Assembly: GCA_022829145.1 (NCBI GenBank)
Contig: CM040742.1
Location: 15,304,131-15,368,130, forward strand
Direction: 5' to 3'
DNA from: Albula goreensis
Taxonomy: Eukaryota; Chordata; Actinopteri; Albuliformes; Albulidae
Length of the DNA: 64,000 nucleotides
Shown: positions 1 to 14,444 of the stretch, piece after piece
Layout of the letters: the number at the start of each line of letters is the position of its first letter
How positions within the stretch are numbered: the stretch's first letter is position 1
Made by a program: the position numbers and the translations under genes
Notes under the pieces: model-generated
The model's database searches: none
What the model was told of the DNA's origin: nothing
What the model saw: the letters and a program-made list of their open reading frames with translations, nothing else

Positions 1-612
1 TGTTTTGTTCAGCCATGTGATTCTTGTAATGACCTCTCATACTGTATGCGCTTTGAGAGGAAAGCCCAGTCTTTTCCTCTGTTGTGTTTTCCCTGGCTAG
101 CATATGTGTAACAAGTATTAATGAGTGATAATGAATCACAGAGATACTGAGTTGTTGCAAACACTTGTAAGTAAAAAAATGTTGGTGTTGTTCTTGGCTG
201 GAGTAGAAGGTGGTGTAGGGAGGTAAGCTGAGTCATTCAGGACCATGTATGTGTATCAGCTCCTACAGGGTCTGACAAGTCACCTCTGAAAAATTTAGCA
301 TGGAAATAGTGAACATGACTAAAGGCTAATTAATGGGAAACTGTGGTGAATGAAGTGTAGTCTTTTCCATGAGGTAAGAGCTTTGTCTTTGTCCAGAGGT
401 GATATATACTGCTGTTGTTGTGTGTGCATGTATTTCTGGCTGTGTGTGGGTGTGTGAGAATATATTTGCTGCGTGCGTGTGTGTGTGTGCATGTGTGTGT
501 GCGCGTATGTGTCTTTGTGTGTGTATGCATGTGTGTCTGTGTATGTGAGTGTGCCTGTGTGTATTCATATGTGTGTATATGTGGCTTTCTGTGCACATTT
601 TTGGACCTGCTT

Positions 613-714
<102 letters not shown>

Positions 715-3124
715 TGAGGTTATCACAGTGGCACAGGGCTGGGGCAGACAGGTCATTCTATAAAGATCTAAGATCGGACGAGACCTGGTGGGGATCTCAC
801 ACTGTGTTTGTGATTCCTCCTTCTGCTTCTTGCTCCATGGATCTCATGTCAGTGGTGCCAGGGTAGATTTATTTCCCTATGAACAGTTCAACAGACAGAT
901 TTCCTCCCTCTAAGTCACCCATGAACTTTATCTCTCTCCCACTTTCCCTCTCTCTCTGTCTTTCTGAAGTCTTCAACTACAGTAAAAAGACAGCTATCAT
1001 TCTGTCAATTCAGTCTGATAAGCATCTTTTCTCCTGAGCTTTTCACATTCTGCATTCTTCCCAAAGTTATTCTTATTTCTCCTGGCGTACAAATGTGATA
1101 TCCTGCAGCAAAAAATAAATATTTTTAATAATAACGGGAAGTCTTCAGCGCTGACTTTGCATGTGTCCTTCTGGTCTGAATGCCGGAGCCTTCCGGTCTT
1201 ATCACTGTTAATTACTCCTCAGGACTCCAGAGAATGTGCTGACTGTGCAGTGAAGACTAGGAAAAGCCTCAGTGCTGTGAAACTATCTGGGGTGTGAAGT
1301 TCAACAGCAATAACTGGGCCCCGGGGACTGGAAAGCGTAAGAGTTTTCATAAGAGTCTCCTTTTGGCCCTTACAGTTCACTTTCTTCCCAAGAATCAGAT
1401 TGGCTTGGCTTGCTACCATACCAATGCATTGGCTGGATCTTAAAACACACAGAGCAAGAATATTAAGCCAAATGCAGTTGGGAGAGGAAAGAAAGAAGAA
1501 AACAGCCCCCCCCCACTCAGATGGCACATCTTTCCTGTGGGCTAGCGGCCATAAAGCACGCTGGGAGATATAGGTAATGACTCATAATTCTGTCCTGTTC
1601 TCTCTGACAGTAGCCAGTTGAGGAAGCAACGCAGACTTGCCTCACAGATTACAGCGGGGTGCTTCCCACCATTTTCAAGGGTATTGTATCATGTATCATC
1701 TGTTCACAGTCTGGAGAATCAGATCGGTAAAATCACAGAGGGTCAGTGCTACGGGACACAGCCTGCTGCTTTTCCTCAGACTGGATTAAAGTCTCTCTCT
1801 GACATTGAAACTTCAATTTAAAAAATAAGTTAACTCAATGCTCAGAAATTCTTCCATGTGTTAAAACAATTAAGCATTAATTACTGTTTTCTCATGAAAT
1901 TTAGAATGTCAAACAGATTTTTTGAAAGTGATGATCTATACCTCACATTCTCAGATTAGAACTTACAACCTGATCAATCAACTAGAAGTCTAAAAAATGG
2001 ATTGCTATAGTCACAGATTTTTTTCCTCATAAACATGTGAATATTGATGAATTACAGTGCCTCAATGTCCTTAGCAACCCTTGTGTTGAACATTTTCATG
2101 AAGAATCCTGCTACCAAATGTCAGCAACTGCAACTGATCTCAATGTATGTTTGATTGAGAGATTTGGGTTCTGAAAATCAATAGCATATTACCTGATTAA
2201 TCAGGAACAATCATAGTTATGCTTAAAGTGTGTGTACAGAAGGTCACTGGTAAATTGGTGTTAGTCAGAGATGTAACACTGGAGAGTGAAAGGATGAAGA
2301 GGTGAAAGAAAGCCAGGAGTGTCGGTAAATGGAGGTAGAGATTGGTGAAGGAGAAAGCACACATACATCTCAGTTGAGGTCAGTGCATTAGATCAGGCAT
2401 TGGCCATCAGATAAGAAATAATTAATTCAGGTCTTGATGGGATAAAACATTTTAACAGTTCGCTATCAGGGGGGCCAATGAAATGGAGAGCACTTGGGTG
2501 TGAGCAAGTAATAATGGTTATCATGTAACGTGTCTTTGGACAAGAACTGGTCAGTCTAACTTCATATGATGCTATAAGCTTGTATAATGTCATATGGTGT
2601 TTTACCATGCTTTGGTTTACTTATTTGATCTGACAGTGGTATGTTATTTTGCACGCCAGTTTGTGCGAACTGTTTTGAAAATGTGAAGAATGTTATAATG
2701 TGTTTAAGTAATTTAGGAAAACTAAGTTATAGAATGCTGAAAGAAGTTGAAATTGAAAGTTGTCTGAAATAAAGCAAAAAATGCAGCTGTTTTTTAAATG
2801 AATGTCTTGACAGACATTTAGAAAGAATGACATGGAACTCACTTTAACTCTTATTATTTTTACATTATTTTAAATTTTTTTTTTTTCCTGGAATGCAGAA
2901 CAGAGCATTCCCAGTTGTCCACAGACTACAATCTATAGACCTTCAGGTACATACGAAATTCAATAAACTTGGCTGGGCACCATCAAAAATGTACAGTACA
3001 CACACTCAAGTGTATGCGCAAACACACGTGTACTCCCTGTGCTTGTCTCTCAAGCTCAGCCTCACACAGAATGTTTTGGATTTCACCGACCTCTTCGGAA
3101 AGATAATATTCATTCTGTTCTGTG

Positions 3125-3252
3125 ACTTGGCGGCAGTGCAAAGTGGTAATTACTCAGACTGGGCTTTCAAGCAGAAGGTTGTGGGTTCAATTCCCAGGGT
3201 GATGCTGTGCCATTGTATCCGTTGCCCTTCACCTGAATTGCTTCAGTAAACA
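3125..3252 (+). repeat. tRNA-derived SINE remnant
   Basis: It has A-box-like TGGCGGCAGTG (about 3128-3138) and B-box-like GGTTCAATTCC (3183-3193) at pol III spacing. These are followed by a tail (TTGCCCTTCACCTGAATTG, then CTTCAGTAAA) resembling common fish tRNA-SINE bodies. It does not fold into a credible intact tRNA. Confidence 0.6.
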
Positions 3253-6200
3253 CCATGTGTTCTTACTGAATATCATGCAAGAGCATGTACTTTGTAGGAG
3301 ACTTTTCCCTCCTGGGTAAAGTAATCTTGCCAAGAAAATCATATACATACATACACACAGACACACAAACACACACAGAGGGGGTAAAGACAAAATTATG
3401 GAAACACCAATCCCAGACCGAATGTATTTTTGTTAAATTTGTGTAAATGAAATGTACTGTCAGTCATGCATACATACAGCAATGATCTCTTAGCAAACTT
3501 GTCCTGATTGGTCAGCTGTGAGCAGAGTCAAAGGGAAAGGGCAGGTTGTGGGTATTATTGGGAAAGGCCGATGACTTTGGCAACAGTTCTGCAGGTTTAC
3601 AGTAAAGCAGATGGTTTCTCTGTCTGGAATCACTGGATCAGGTTCTTGGTTCTTTGAGCGGAAGGTGCTTTTACAAAGCAAACCTGACTTCTTCCCTAAG
3701 TTCTCAGTTTCACACATGATTTAGCATAATACTCAGCTTATGTCCTTTGATTTTACTTACTGTTAATGGTAATTCATGACAAGTAGAATAGTTTTAAAAG
3801 CATCATGCATGCTTTCTGCCTTGAGCATCTGAGCATAAGACCATCATAGCTGAAACAGATATGTTTGCAACACCTCTGTAGCATTTTTAAATGGATGATT
3901 CTGTATGTGAGGGCAAGTATTATCTTATGGGTCAGGTCAATGTCATATTTCCACAAATCTGATTATATTCCATTTAATCTAAGGAAGTGTAATCTAATCT
4001 TGAGATATGGTATTTGAGAATTTCTCCTTGATACATACCAATGCGTCTGTTTGTTACCAGTGACTGGATGAGTGATAGTCTGCTTTGCAGTGCGAGCATG
4101 CCTAACTGCATGAGAGGTGCTAGCACTGATTATAAATGAGCTTAACGATCAGTGTTTGTTCAGACCTCAAACAGGCAGTATATGCTTTGGCCCTGCTCCA
4201 CAGGTATCAAGATATGTGTGAGAAGGGAACAGTAGCTGAGGTCAGGACAGGTGAAGGTGTCTCACAGATGAATTTTGGTGATGGACTCCAGTTTGTCTGT
4301 GTTTTTTTGTCCATTTCCTTTTTATTTAAAAGTACTTTTTTGTATCCCTGCAATGGAGTCATACATTCACATACTTCTTTTAATAAGCTGAAAGAGACCA
4401 AGAGAAGAAGCAGAGGTTATGAAGGATACTTTGAAAGTTCTGTATGTGGGCGATACCTGTTTTTGTTCCAAGAAATGCATGTAGAGGTAAACCTGCATTG
4501 ACAGGTGATTCATCACCCATGATCTGCATTTGTTCTCTCAGAATCCTGCCAATTGGCTTTTATGTGCCAAAAAAGCAGAGAATCCTGCCATTCTGAGAAG
4601 TGAACACAAATGGCAAATTAAAAGGCAACTATGTCTCAGTATGAGATCAGATTCTGTGGGAGGGAGTCTGGTTCTCGACCTCGGTCGCATCTCTCCTCCA
4701 AGGCATTCTGGGACAGCCAGGAAAACAGGATCCAGTTTGTTCCAGGTCTCTGTGTGTTTCAATCTCGCGTTCCAGGCGTTCTCTGGAACAGGATGGAAAG
4801 TCACTCTGTGTTAAATGGCCAAAAGTTCAAGAACCTGCCCGCAGCCTTTTCTGTCAAGGCAAGAAAAGATCTTACAGATCACTGCAAGCGCTGGGCTAGG
4901 CTCAGCTGCTTCCCCTCTGAAGCTGGCATAAAACAGAATGCAGGACATGGAGCAACTAAATACTCAGAGCCCCCTCCTCACCAGCCGCAATACTGGACTG
5001 CCACATCAAAGTCGTTGTGTCAGTGTACATGTTCAGTGTCATGTTCCTGAATTCGCCTGCAGTGTATGTCTGGCTTTAAGGTCTTTCCTGTGTTTTGGCC
5101 CACAGGGTCAGCTACAGCATACTTTACATCCAGAGCAAGCTCTGCTTGCATCTCTTGGCAGCCGAGTAGGAGAGTCGAATGCATTATGTACTGTATGTCT
5201 GTGACTGTGTGTATGTTGTGTGTGTATTTGTGTTTGTATGAGTGTGTGAATTTGTTCATGTGTGAATGGGTGATTGTACAAATATTGACTTGTAAAAGGG
5301 CTTTGTAAAAGTTCCATGTTTCCTCTCTGAGAGAGCTCCTGTCACCCCTGTCCACATCAAACACTACCCTAAACCGGGCATGTATTCACACCAACAAATG
5401 GAAACAAGAACACTGTCAAATCAGTTTATTCCAAACACTAAACATATGACATCACTTCCAACCAACACCATGACATATGCAGTTTACCTTCCCCTGCAGG
5501 GATCAGGAAGGAATGGAGGGTTTTGGTGAAGTATTCAATTTCAGGGGTCACCATCCTCTGCCCGTTTTCACAAAGAATCTCAGCACTGGTCGCCATGACC
5601 TTTTGTTTCTGTATTAAAAAGCTATGGCCATAAAGCATCCATGTTATTTCCTGTTGTGATTCCGAAAGGGCTGTGTGTCATTTGTCTCCAGGGTCATATC
5701 ACAGCTGAGATCTCTCTCCCTCTGAATTCTCTCAGTATTCAGTACTGGGCAAAATTTGATTTTTCTCATCTTGATTTTTACTTATACAGACCAGGATAAA
5801 TTAATCATTAAGAGAAAACACTGAAAACACAAACAGATTTGCAGAAAAAAATATTCACAGGACAAATTGCTCACTGGCAGACAAACTAACAATGCTTGCA
5901 TATGGTATTAAGAATTTGTATTGTGATATAACACTTTGGTACAATAGTGATAAACAACCAAGAGATGATAGGAATTAAAGATTAGCAATATGCAGTCAGC
6001 TGTGGAAACAATGAGAAAGTGCATTTCCACATTTCTATGGAGAAGTTATGTCTGAGCTTATATCTGTTTACAGGAGTCTAGGCTGCATGCCATCACTCCT
6101 GGTAAACAGCATCAGTGAGACTATGCTTTTCCATGGGAATGATGAAAAAGGATTGCCCTTTTCCATCGACAACATTTATTTCTGACAAAAAAAAAAAAAG

Positions 6201-7334
6201 AAAAATCATGATGCCTGGAATAATCCTTGACATAAACTCCAAAATAGCAGTTGTGCTCTCACACATTATAAATTGCAGACTAACCCAACCTTTAATACCA
6301 GCTGCCTGGCTGGAACTACACTCGTCTTTTCACCTGTAACTCTTCCCTTCTCAAGACAGCCCTTGTTGTAGTTACTCAACTCTAAGCCTGTAATTTTGTG
6401 AAGTTATCCTGATTGGACTGTGGGTTTCCCTTACAGTTAGAGACAGTACTTGTGATGTTGAAAGTATCCTTTATGTCTTTTCTTGGTTACTCTCATCTTC
6501 TCAGGAATTGACTGCCATTTGTAGATACTTAATAAGCTCTTCATTTTGTGAGTGTACTCTGATTTTGCAAAAATGGCTTGAGCTGTGGGCTTTCTTCACA
6601 ATTGGAAAATGTGTTTAATATATCCTGTATATGCTTCTGGCCCCTCATTTGGCTCTCAGTTTCATCATAGGTACCTTTGAACCTGAGTTGAAAGAGCAAG
6701 GTTGGAACAATGCACAAAATCCAGATCACAGGATGGAAAAAAGGAATCATGGTCCAACCAAATGTATACCATCGGTAATGAGATGTAAAAAAAGCAAATA
6801 AAGCACACTCAACAAAGTAGTACATAGACATAGTTAGACCCCCACATTGCCATGGGCTGCTTCTGGTGGAGTGAATTATCCAAAATATTTATGATTAAAG
6901 AGTTTTCCCTCTGGGCCAAAACTCTGTTTTTTCCTTTTTTAAAATGAACTTTTGAGTCTCTGCAGAAGTTCAGATCCTCTGAACTGAATCCTACCCAACC
7001 TTCCACACCATCCCCCTGTTCTCCTAATGTAAGAACCACATGAAAAAGAGGAGGCTGCTTTGTTTACACAGAGAGCAAGAGTTTCAGTAAGATTCATAGT
7101 CTTTCCTGGACCCAGACTGTAATTAATGTCACCGCCAGGCATTTTTTAATTTATTTTTTTTTTGTTTTGCCTGCATAAATAACCTTGCAGTTTTGTTGGA
7201 TGTGGAACTAATTAAGTCAGTACAGTTTAACTGCATACTTTACCTTTTGTTTTTTTTTCTTTACCCTGTGAAATTCCTGTACACACAACCCCCCTCACCC
7301 CTCCCCCATCATGGCTGAGCCCGATGTTGCGTTT

Positions 7335-7395
7335 ACATTTGCATTTATTCATTTAACAGATGCTTTTGCTTTTGTCCAGTGTGCTTTACAAGGCC
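7335..7395 (+). repeat. Dispersed fish repeat, ATTTAACAGATGCTTTT-type core
   Basis: ATTCATTTAACAGATGCTTT then TGTCCAG..GCTTTACA resembles the very abundant teleost core TTTAGCAGACGCTTTTATCC / GCGACTTACA. The copy is diverged and truncated. Related cores occur at 7737-7774 and 29302-29330. Confidence 0.5.
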
Positions 7396-7736
7396 AGCAA
7401 GGATAAAAACAAACAGCAGAATGAAACAGGCAGGAGTGCAAACCTCTTTGCATTCAGCCTATGCACAGATGAAATTGAAAACATTGTTATGCTTAGATAT
7501 GACAATATAAATAACTTGACACGATGCCTTGCTACTAATGTTGTTGTCATTACTCAGGAAGCATTTTAACTGAAAGTCACTTTTAAAAGTTTTTGAAGTT
7601 TTACATTCTTTCTTATCTGCATCCCCATCTAGAAGTGCATCAAGGGAGTTGTTTTTTTTAATTACACTTCCTGTTTTTTAATGTTGTTTTCATTGTGTTT
7701 CTGATGTCACAATATTTTGTGTTACATTTCAGTAAC

Positions 7737-7774
7737 GTTGCAGATGTTTTTATCTAAAAGCAACTTACACTAAG
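7737..7774 (+). repeat. Second copy of the CAGATG..TTTATC..CTTACA repeat core
   Basis: GCAGATGTTTTTATCTAAAA then GCAACTTACAC matches the teleost core named for 7335-7395 with scattered changes. Confidence 0.5.
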
Positions 7775-9864
7775 CGAAAATAGATTTGAGTGTCAAGATG
7801 CGCTCAGTGCTGAGTTTAAATTGTTTTGGGGAGCCATGGATGAAGGGTAGTACATAGTAAAAATACCCTTGTTTTCCCTGAATCTTTACCCCCTGATAAA
7901 AATCCAACTCTAGAGACCTCTCTTCAGTCTGATTTATAATCTGTTTGCCTACCTTTATTTCCCGTGTTAGGAAACTTCTATGCTAAATGTACAAGGTGGT
8001 CATATTGCCCATACATTTCTAAAGAAACATTTCTAAAGCCTATCACTCACATGCAAGCAAACATGGCAGATCGTTATCCTGGGGTGCGTTTTCATCAGTG
8101 TTCACACTTGTTCTTGCAATCGCGGCTCTCTAACACCTCATGTCATTCAACCGTCCACGTCTGTGACTGAAGGTCAGAGCAGCAGCCATGGTTATCTGAG
8201 CCTGTTTGTGTTAACCATATCAACCGGTGACCTCTAAGGTAGACTTTGCTTAGAATATTTGTTTTGTACAGATAATAACCAGTTAGCTATCATAAGAATG
8301 TTTCATATTGTATGATTCCATGTCAACCATTTAATTTGGGAAGATGCAAATAACTTTGACAGAACAACTTTTTGGGTTGGCCCTCATCCTGAAGGGTGGC
8401 CATTTGCTACTTCTCCCTCACAGTCCCTCTACTAAGCTATCAGATTTTTTTTTTGCATCGGTTTTTCCCTTGTTTCCCACCAGGCTCCTCCAAACTGGTT
8501 AACCTAACGCAGCTGACTCAGGAGACAAAGCCATGAACATGTGACTTCTCACATGACAATGAGGCCCTAATTCCACCCACTCTGCACCAGCTGCATAAAG
8601 CTAATGTCACTGGTGGATGATGAAGTCAGCATATAATCAGTCCATGCACCAGATAATTTGGACCTCCGGCCATAGCCAGAAATGACATGGCAGGGACTAG
8701 AATAGGTGAGGAGGGCAGTGTGTGAGACATTCCTGTAGTTTCAAAATAGATAAACAAGATGTGGATTGACATTGAAAGGAAATCTGTCGGTGGATAAATA
8801 TGTACCTTTTTTAAACTAATCAAATGTGGCTTTCCAAGGTGGATGTGAGGTGCAGGTGAGGGATTGTATGTATTTACTTACTCAGTTTTGAAGCTCAACT
8901 TTTGAAATATTTTGAGCCTGAGATTAAACGTAGCTTTGTTGAAATTCCATGTTAAGCAGAGACACATTTCTTTGGTTCTCACGTCCACCGATGGGCAGAA
9001 TCTGTGGCTAAGCACCTCTCAAAAAACATAACAAACAAATCTGAGCAAGGGAATTCATACCCCGTGTTCGATAAGAACTTCCCTTCACGCTGTGGCCGGA
9101 GTGGAAGTTGAATCTTTTGTCTTTAAATGGTTGTGGACGGGAGCCAAAGTAAACACCTCTCTGAGGCTGAAGTAGATTAGAACTTTCTGGAAGTGGCTCG
9201 GGACCTGCTCAGGATCTGTCCTCTCTGAACACAGGGACGGTGCTGTTATGCTGTGGATCCAGTTAGCGGCATGTGGTTATTTATGCACCAAGACAGAGGA
9301 ACAGATTGTCCTATTTTTGAGTTTATTTTCCAGGTCTTTCATCTGTTTTTTAACAATACTGACGTCAATGAATGTAACTCACCGAGTATTCTCTGAAATT
9401 GCATAAAAAAAGACCATTTCCGGTGTAGTGCATCTTATGAATATTCATGAAGGTCTGCAGCCAAAGTAGTACTGTGGTAGGTTCTATCCTTGGGCAAATG
9501 TCTTCATAAACATTCTTAATTCAAAGTGCTTGAGATCACTGTCAAGCAGTGTTGTAAGGCAGTGTGATGGAAGCCTATGTAATTCTTACTGTCATCCTTA
9601 CATTGTTCTTACGAATGAACTTTGTTTCTCTGAGTCTAAGAGATATTTTCCTTACAATCATTACAAGCAACAAGCATTCACCTTATTCTGTGTAGTGATG
9701 CCTTCCAAGGCCATATTTGTTACATAATAACAGGAAGAGCACAGGTCACAATTGTGGAAAAATAACAAAAAACTGTGCAGATAACAGGTATTGTATGGCT
9801 GTAGACTCAGCCTCTGATGGAGCCCCTGAGTCCTATTTGCCCTTTAGCATTTTCCCCACTTGAA

Positions 9865-10050
9865 CAGCAAATTTCCACAGAGATGCGGCCCACGTGCCAT
9901 ATGGAATGAAGGTACAGAAATGGCCCAGATTCAGCCACCTGTGCTGGAAGTGGGCCAAGACTGGGCCTTGTGTATCCGGTGGGTTCCAACAGTCAGCCAG
10001 CCATGCCGGTATTTTGCTAGATCTCGCCCAGAGTGTTTTTTTTTCTGGGA
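9865..10050 (+). repeat. Possible decayed dispersed repeat with TGGCCCAGAT / GTGGGCCAAG units
   Basis: GCCCACGTGCCATATGGAAT, TGGCCCAGAT, AGTGGGCCAAGACTGGGCC and CCATGCCGG...CTCGCCCAGAGTGT resemble a GGGCCA-rich repeat I recall from fish genomes. The internal sub-repetition is visible; the family name is not certain. Confidence 0.35.
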
Positions 10051-11959
10051 TGCCACCAAAGTGATTGCTCCTCTAGGTCAGAAAGCCATGATTCTTTAAC
10101 TGTCTATGGCCACCACACAGGATAAGCGTATTAAGCTGTTTAATTAACAGCTGAAACATTTAATTTGACTTGTGTGGATGCCACAGGAAAGTGTTTTTGT
10201 AGAGTAAGTTATTTTTTGTATGTGTCTTGTAACCTGTCATTGTGACCTCCAGTAAGTCTTGAGCCACGGTCCAGGAGCCCCTGCTGTAGGGCAGGCAGGC
10301 AGGCAGGCTGCACCTGGTGATGGTGAGCCCACAGGTGCTGTACTCTGAGAATCGTTCCAGACCGTCGCTGGAATATACAATACAAAAACACATACAAGAG
10401 GCTACACACATGGCTGCTATCACCATTAGTGAAAGGATCTGCGTGTGGATATGTGGGCGCGCGTGGCATGTGTATGTAAGTGCGTGTGTACGTGTGTGTG
10501 TGCTCTAATGGATTTGATGGTTCAGTTCAAATTGTTTCAACTCAGAAATTTAGGGCAGGCTGTGGCAGTCTGGGACTGAAGCAATGGCCAGTGATAAATT
10601 AGCACAGCTGGAAAAAGGGTTCTAATACCATCTCCAGAGACAGTCCTGTCGCTGAGTTTACGGAACTCAGAATTCTCCGTTTACTTAATTCAAGGAATCC
10701 CAGGAGGCCTCTTTATGAGACAAACAATAATTTCACATTTTACCCCCGTGTTAGTGTTAGCAGTCTCCAATCCTGCTCATTTTACCACAGAGTACACTGA
10801 AGTGCATTCAGAGTTTTTTCTGTAATGAGCATGTGCATACAGCAGTCATACCCATTAACAATGCAAATAGTTTAATATTTACATAATTTCAACCTTTTGG
10901 CGACCCTTTATTATACTGAATTACATAATTTTGGGCAATATAAACTGAATTTGGCACTGCTTTGTCTTCTTAAATTTCCCATAGATTATAGGAACTTTTA
11001 TTTATATTAACCAGCTGAACCACTGTGACAGGTTCTTGCACTATGAGTTGGTCTTTTTGAGTACATATAGTTTCACATTTAAAGGCCCAGTCCAGCCAAA
11101 TTCATTTTATTCAAGGAAACAGTAATAAAATGGAGGCAAAGAGTGGTGAAATAGGAGTTCATGGAGCTCATACGAGAAGTAACTCCACTCTTGTGAGCTC
11201 ATTAATATTATGAACAAGACAACTGTATCACATCAGTATTATATTTGATACATGGTCATCACTGCACAAGGGAAATGAATTTAGGAGAAAGTTTGAAAAT
11301 TAAGTTTGTCAAAAGCCCAAATACACTTTCACTGACATGTCCATTTTTGGAAATAGATCACCATGCAGCACCATGTTAAAGCATCAGGATGTGATATATA
11401 GCTGAAAAACATTGGGGTGGGTCAAGTGAGGCATTAATATTTGTTTTCCACTACGTTCCTTCTCTCCGGTGTGACTGCTTGGCCTAGTGGAAAGGGACAT
11501 GTCCCATAATTCACCTCCCAGCAATTAACCCTGGATTTACCATCAGAGCCCTCTGTAATTATCCCCAAACCAGCTGTCAGAGGGTGGTGCTGTATTTGAC
11601 AAGCCCCCCTTCCCCACTGCTGTTCTTCGAAATAAACTATTGCCCATCTTTCACCCCTCTTAATGAGTAGAGCGTGAGAACCAGAGACCTGGCCTTCCCA
11701 AGTAATCCTGCTGCTGAACTCCAACACGATGGGACCCTTCTTCTTACTCCTGCTGCATGCTTGTGTCATGGAAAGCAGATCAATTAATGGAATACCCCCA
11801 TTAGAATCCCCATTTGGTTGGCAATACGTACTGTCCCGGTTAATGAGCAGGGGTCACAGAAACCAGGTCATTTTTACCCCAAAACTAGGGCATATATGGA
11901 ATCAGAACTCAAGTCTTTAGGTTAACAAGGAACAGAGCTTGCTTTCAACAGTGTCTACA

Positions 11960-12140
11960 CTGCTGCAAAGTCTCTTCTGTAGTCACAGCAACCATAGCAA
12001 CTATATTGCAGTATTGCACACTTCACAGTTATATATTGGTACGCTAATGTTAACCAGCCAAGTGAAATATTGGACAAACTTAATACTTGCTATGGCTTGT
12101 ATTTTTAAATGGTGTCCTCTAACAAAGATGGGTAATGTAC
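11960..12140 (+). repeat. Diverged direct repeat, copy A
   Basis: It shares ordered blocks with 12783-12975: GTAGTCACAGCAACCAT / GTAGCAGCCAT, CACAGTTATATATTG / GACAGTTATACATTG, TAATGTTAAC, GGACAAA and a CTTGCT-TG-(G)CTT block. Roughly 160-190 bp with small gaps. Confidence 0.6.
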
Positions 12141-12782
12141 AGAAGAAGTTCGGTGTAGGGAGTGGGGGAAATTTTAGGAATGGGGACGATAGGGGCTAGC
12201 AACCAGGTTAAAAAAATGGTGGTTGGTCATAATTACTTACTTATACTATAATTTGTTCTACTTAATGTTATATTTTAATGAATGGTTATTATCATGAAAG
12301 GCTTGATAATAACCATGTTCATCACAGCTACTTTAAACAGCATGAAGCTAATATAATATCATTTCTCACCATACAGTGTGAAAAATGTATTGATTTCCTA
12401 TTCATACACATCTTATAAAGAAGACAATTGTGTAGATCTGATTTTAAAAGTGTTTAAGTGGTCTTACAGCTGCCTTAGGGGACTATACATGTCTCTTCCC
12501 CCAAGGGGCAGTAGAGAGACTGTCTGTTTGTTTGTTTGCCCATTCCCTAAGAGAGCCATACAGAGGGGTTTTTGGTGTTTTTGTTTGTTGGTGTCTGGTG
12601 TTCTCATGCTGCTGAGTTGAGCAGCAGTCCAGCCCACCCTCATAAACTCTGCGGTCAGCCGTTTGGGGCACTTTGGTTCCGGCAGTCGCCCCTAGGAGAG
12701 GCTGCTGCTACCTCTGAGCATTTCAACAGCATGGCTGTCCAGGGACTACCAAGAGGAAAAGAAATCAGAGTGCGCCAAATTC

Positions 12783-12975
12783 TTTGTAAACTCTCTCCTT
12801 TTTATAGTAGCAGCCATCACTGAAACTACATTTCAATGATGTATACCTGACAGTTATACATTGCTAAGGTAATGTTAACTGGCTAGATATGGGACAAAGT
12901 TTGCTAATGAACATCTTGCTGTAGCTTACATTTTGATGGTAGCTAATGATTGGTATGTGCTATCACAGATGGAAA
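12783..12975 (+). repeat. Diverged direct repeat, copy B
   Basis: Partner of 11960-12140. See that entry for shared blocks. It is probably two insertions of one unnamed element, or an old local duplication. Confidence 0.6.
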
Positions 12976-13450
12976 ACTTGCAGTTTAACCCATGTGGGGT
13001 ATATTTGGGGGTGTTGCGGGGGAGCTCACCATCCTTTTTTGCCTCTTCCCTTCTTGTTCATCTGTGATCTTTTACTCCCAAACTGCATCTTGCTTCCATG
13101 GCAATCACATTCCCTCCACTAATAAATATATGTTCATCAAAAAAATGAATTACTCCATTTTTTTCTTCTCATTTGCTCTCTGAATTGTTTTGTATTGCAC
13201 TTAGGGATGGAAACAATCAAGATCCACCTGCCCGTGTATCTTACGAGATGTTTCAGTCTTGGTAAAAGAAAATAAATCTATTCTTATTTCACTTTTTAGC
13301 TTGTTTTTGTTAACATTTACTTTTTAAATCAAGAGCTGGTGTGCACATTAGAGAGCTCAGTCCCACATTACTCAAAACAGCAAGAATATGAAAAAAAATA
13401 TTTTATATTTTTTGCTGTAAAGACAGTGTGCCAGATTGAATCAAACAAAC

Positions 13451-13497
13451 CCAATCTCCTTAAGGGGATATGCAACTCAGTCAAAACAGAATTTACA
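13451..13497 (+). repeat. Unnamed dispersed repeat, copy 1 of 3
   Basis: AAGGGGATATGCAACTCAGT then CAAAACAGA; related copies lie at 15430-15485 and 41850-41896. Confidence 0.55.
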
Positions 13498-14428
13498 TTA
13501 AAACATTAAAACAGTAAATTACGTCTCTGTGTATATTTTCTAATTTCTTTGAGACAAGCAAACATTCCTTATGTACTTTTCATTCTAAGTTCTTGTGCCT
13601 TTAAAGGATCTATATACATTTGGTTGACTCCTGAAAATGAATAAATCTGAGGGAACATATTTTGAACGACGTAGCATTCCTAGAATATTTGAGAAACATT
13701 CACATTCACCACATTATGTCAAAACCTAGAGAGAATCTGGGCTAAAGCTTACCCAATGTTCACGGAGCAGTTTGTGATAGCTGGGGAGTCAGGAGTGTTT
13801 GCAGAGAGTGTGGTGGTGTATGTTTTGCTCCATTCTGCTCATAAATGAAAGTACTGTGCAACCAGAATGGCAAAATGCACTGTGAATGGCTGCTGATAGG
13901 GTCATGACCCTGCACATTTCTAAGCTCCTCTGTGTTGATCACTCATGAGCCCAGTCCTTACCATTATCTTCTCAAAGGTTCTTGCTCTTGCTGCATTCCT
14001 GACCTCATTAAAAAAAAGCCCTTTTTGCACACTATATGTCTTAGTGAACTGAATGAGAGTCCCAGAGCCTCGATCATCCCGGGGGAGCTGTCTCACACCC
14101 TTAACGTTATGGGTAAGTGGTGGGATTCAGAGAGTGGACATGGCCCAGACTGCAGTACCTGTGCCGCTTATCTCCCCAACATCTGTCAGTTTTATAGCTC
14201 AGTACACTCTAATATCCTTCCCTAATATCTGTGTCCACGTCTGCTGCACATCTTTTCCGCGCAGGAGCCGTCTCGCATATCCTACTTCACCTGTGTGATT
14301 TAGCGGTCCTGATCGCGACTCCTCTCCCGAGTGAATTTACAGAGCAAGTCCCTGGTGTAAATCAGAGGCGGCACGCTCCTGAGCACAAACACAGCAGTGG
14401 AAATTACGGCAGAAAACCCCCGACCCCC

Positions 14429-14444
14429 AAAAAAAAAAAAAAAA
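14429..14444 (+). repeat. A-run
   Basis: About 16 consecutive A after a CCCCCGACCCCC stretch. Confidence 0.9.

Noticed and set aside
3125-3252. Possible tRNA gene
   Set aside because: A and B boxes are present, but no acceptor stem or consistent cloverleaf can be formed; a SINE remnant explains it better.
3380-3720. ACAAAATTATGGAAACACC text resembling a Tc1-like transposon end
   Set aside because: No inverted partner and no transposase similarity could be found.
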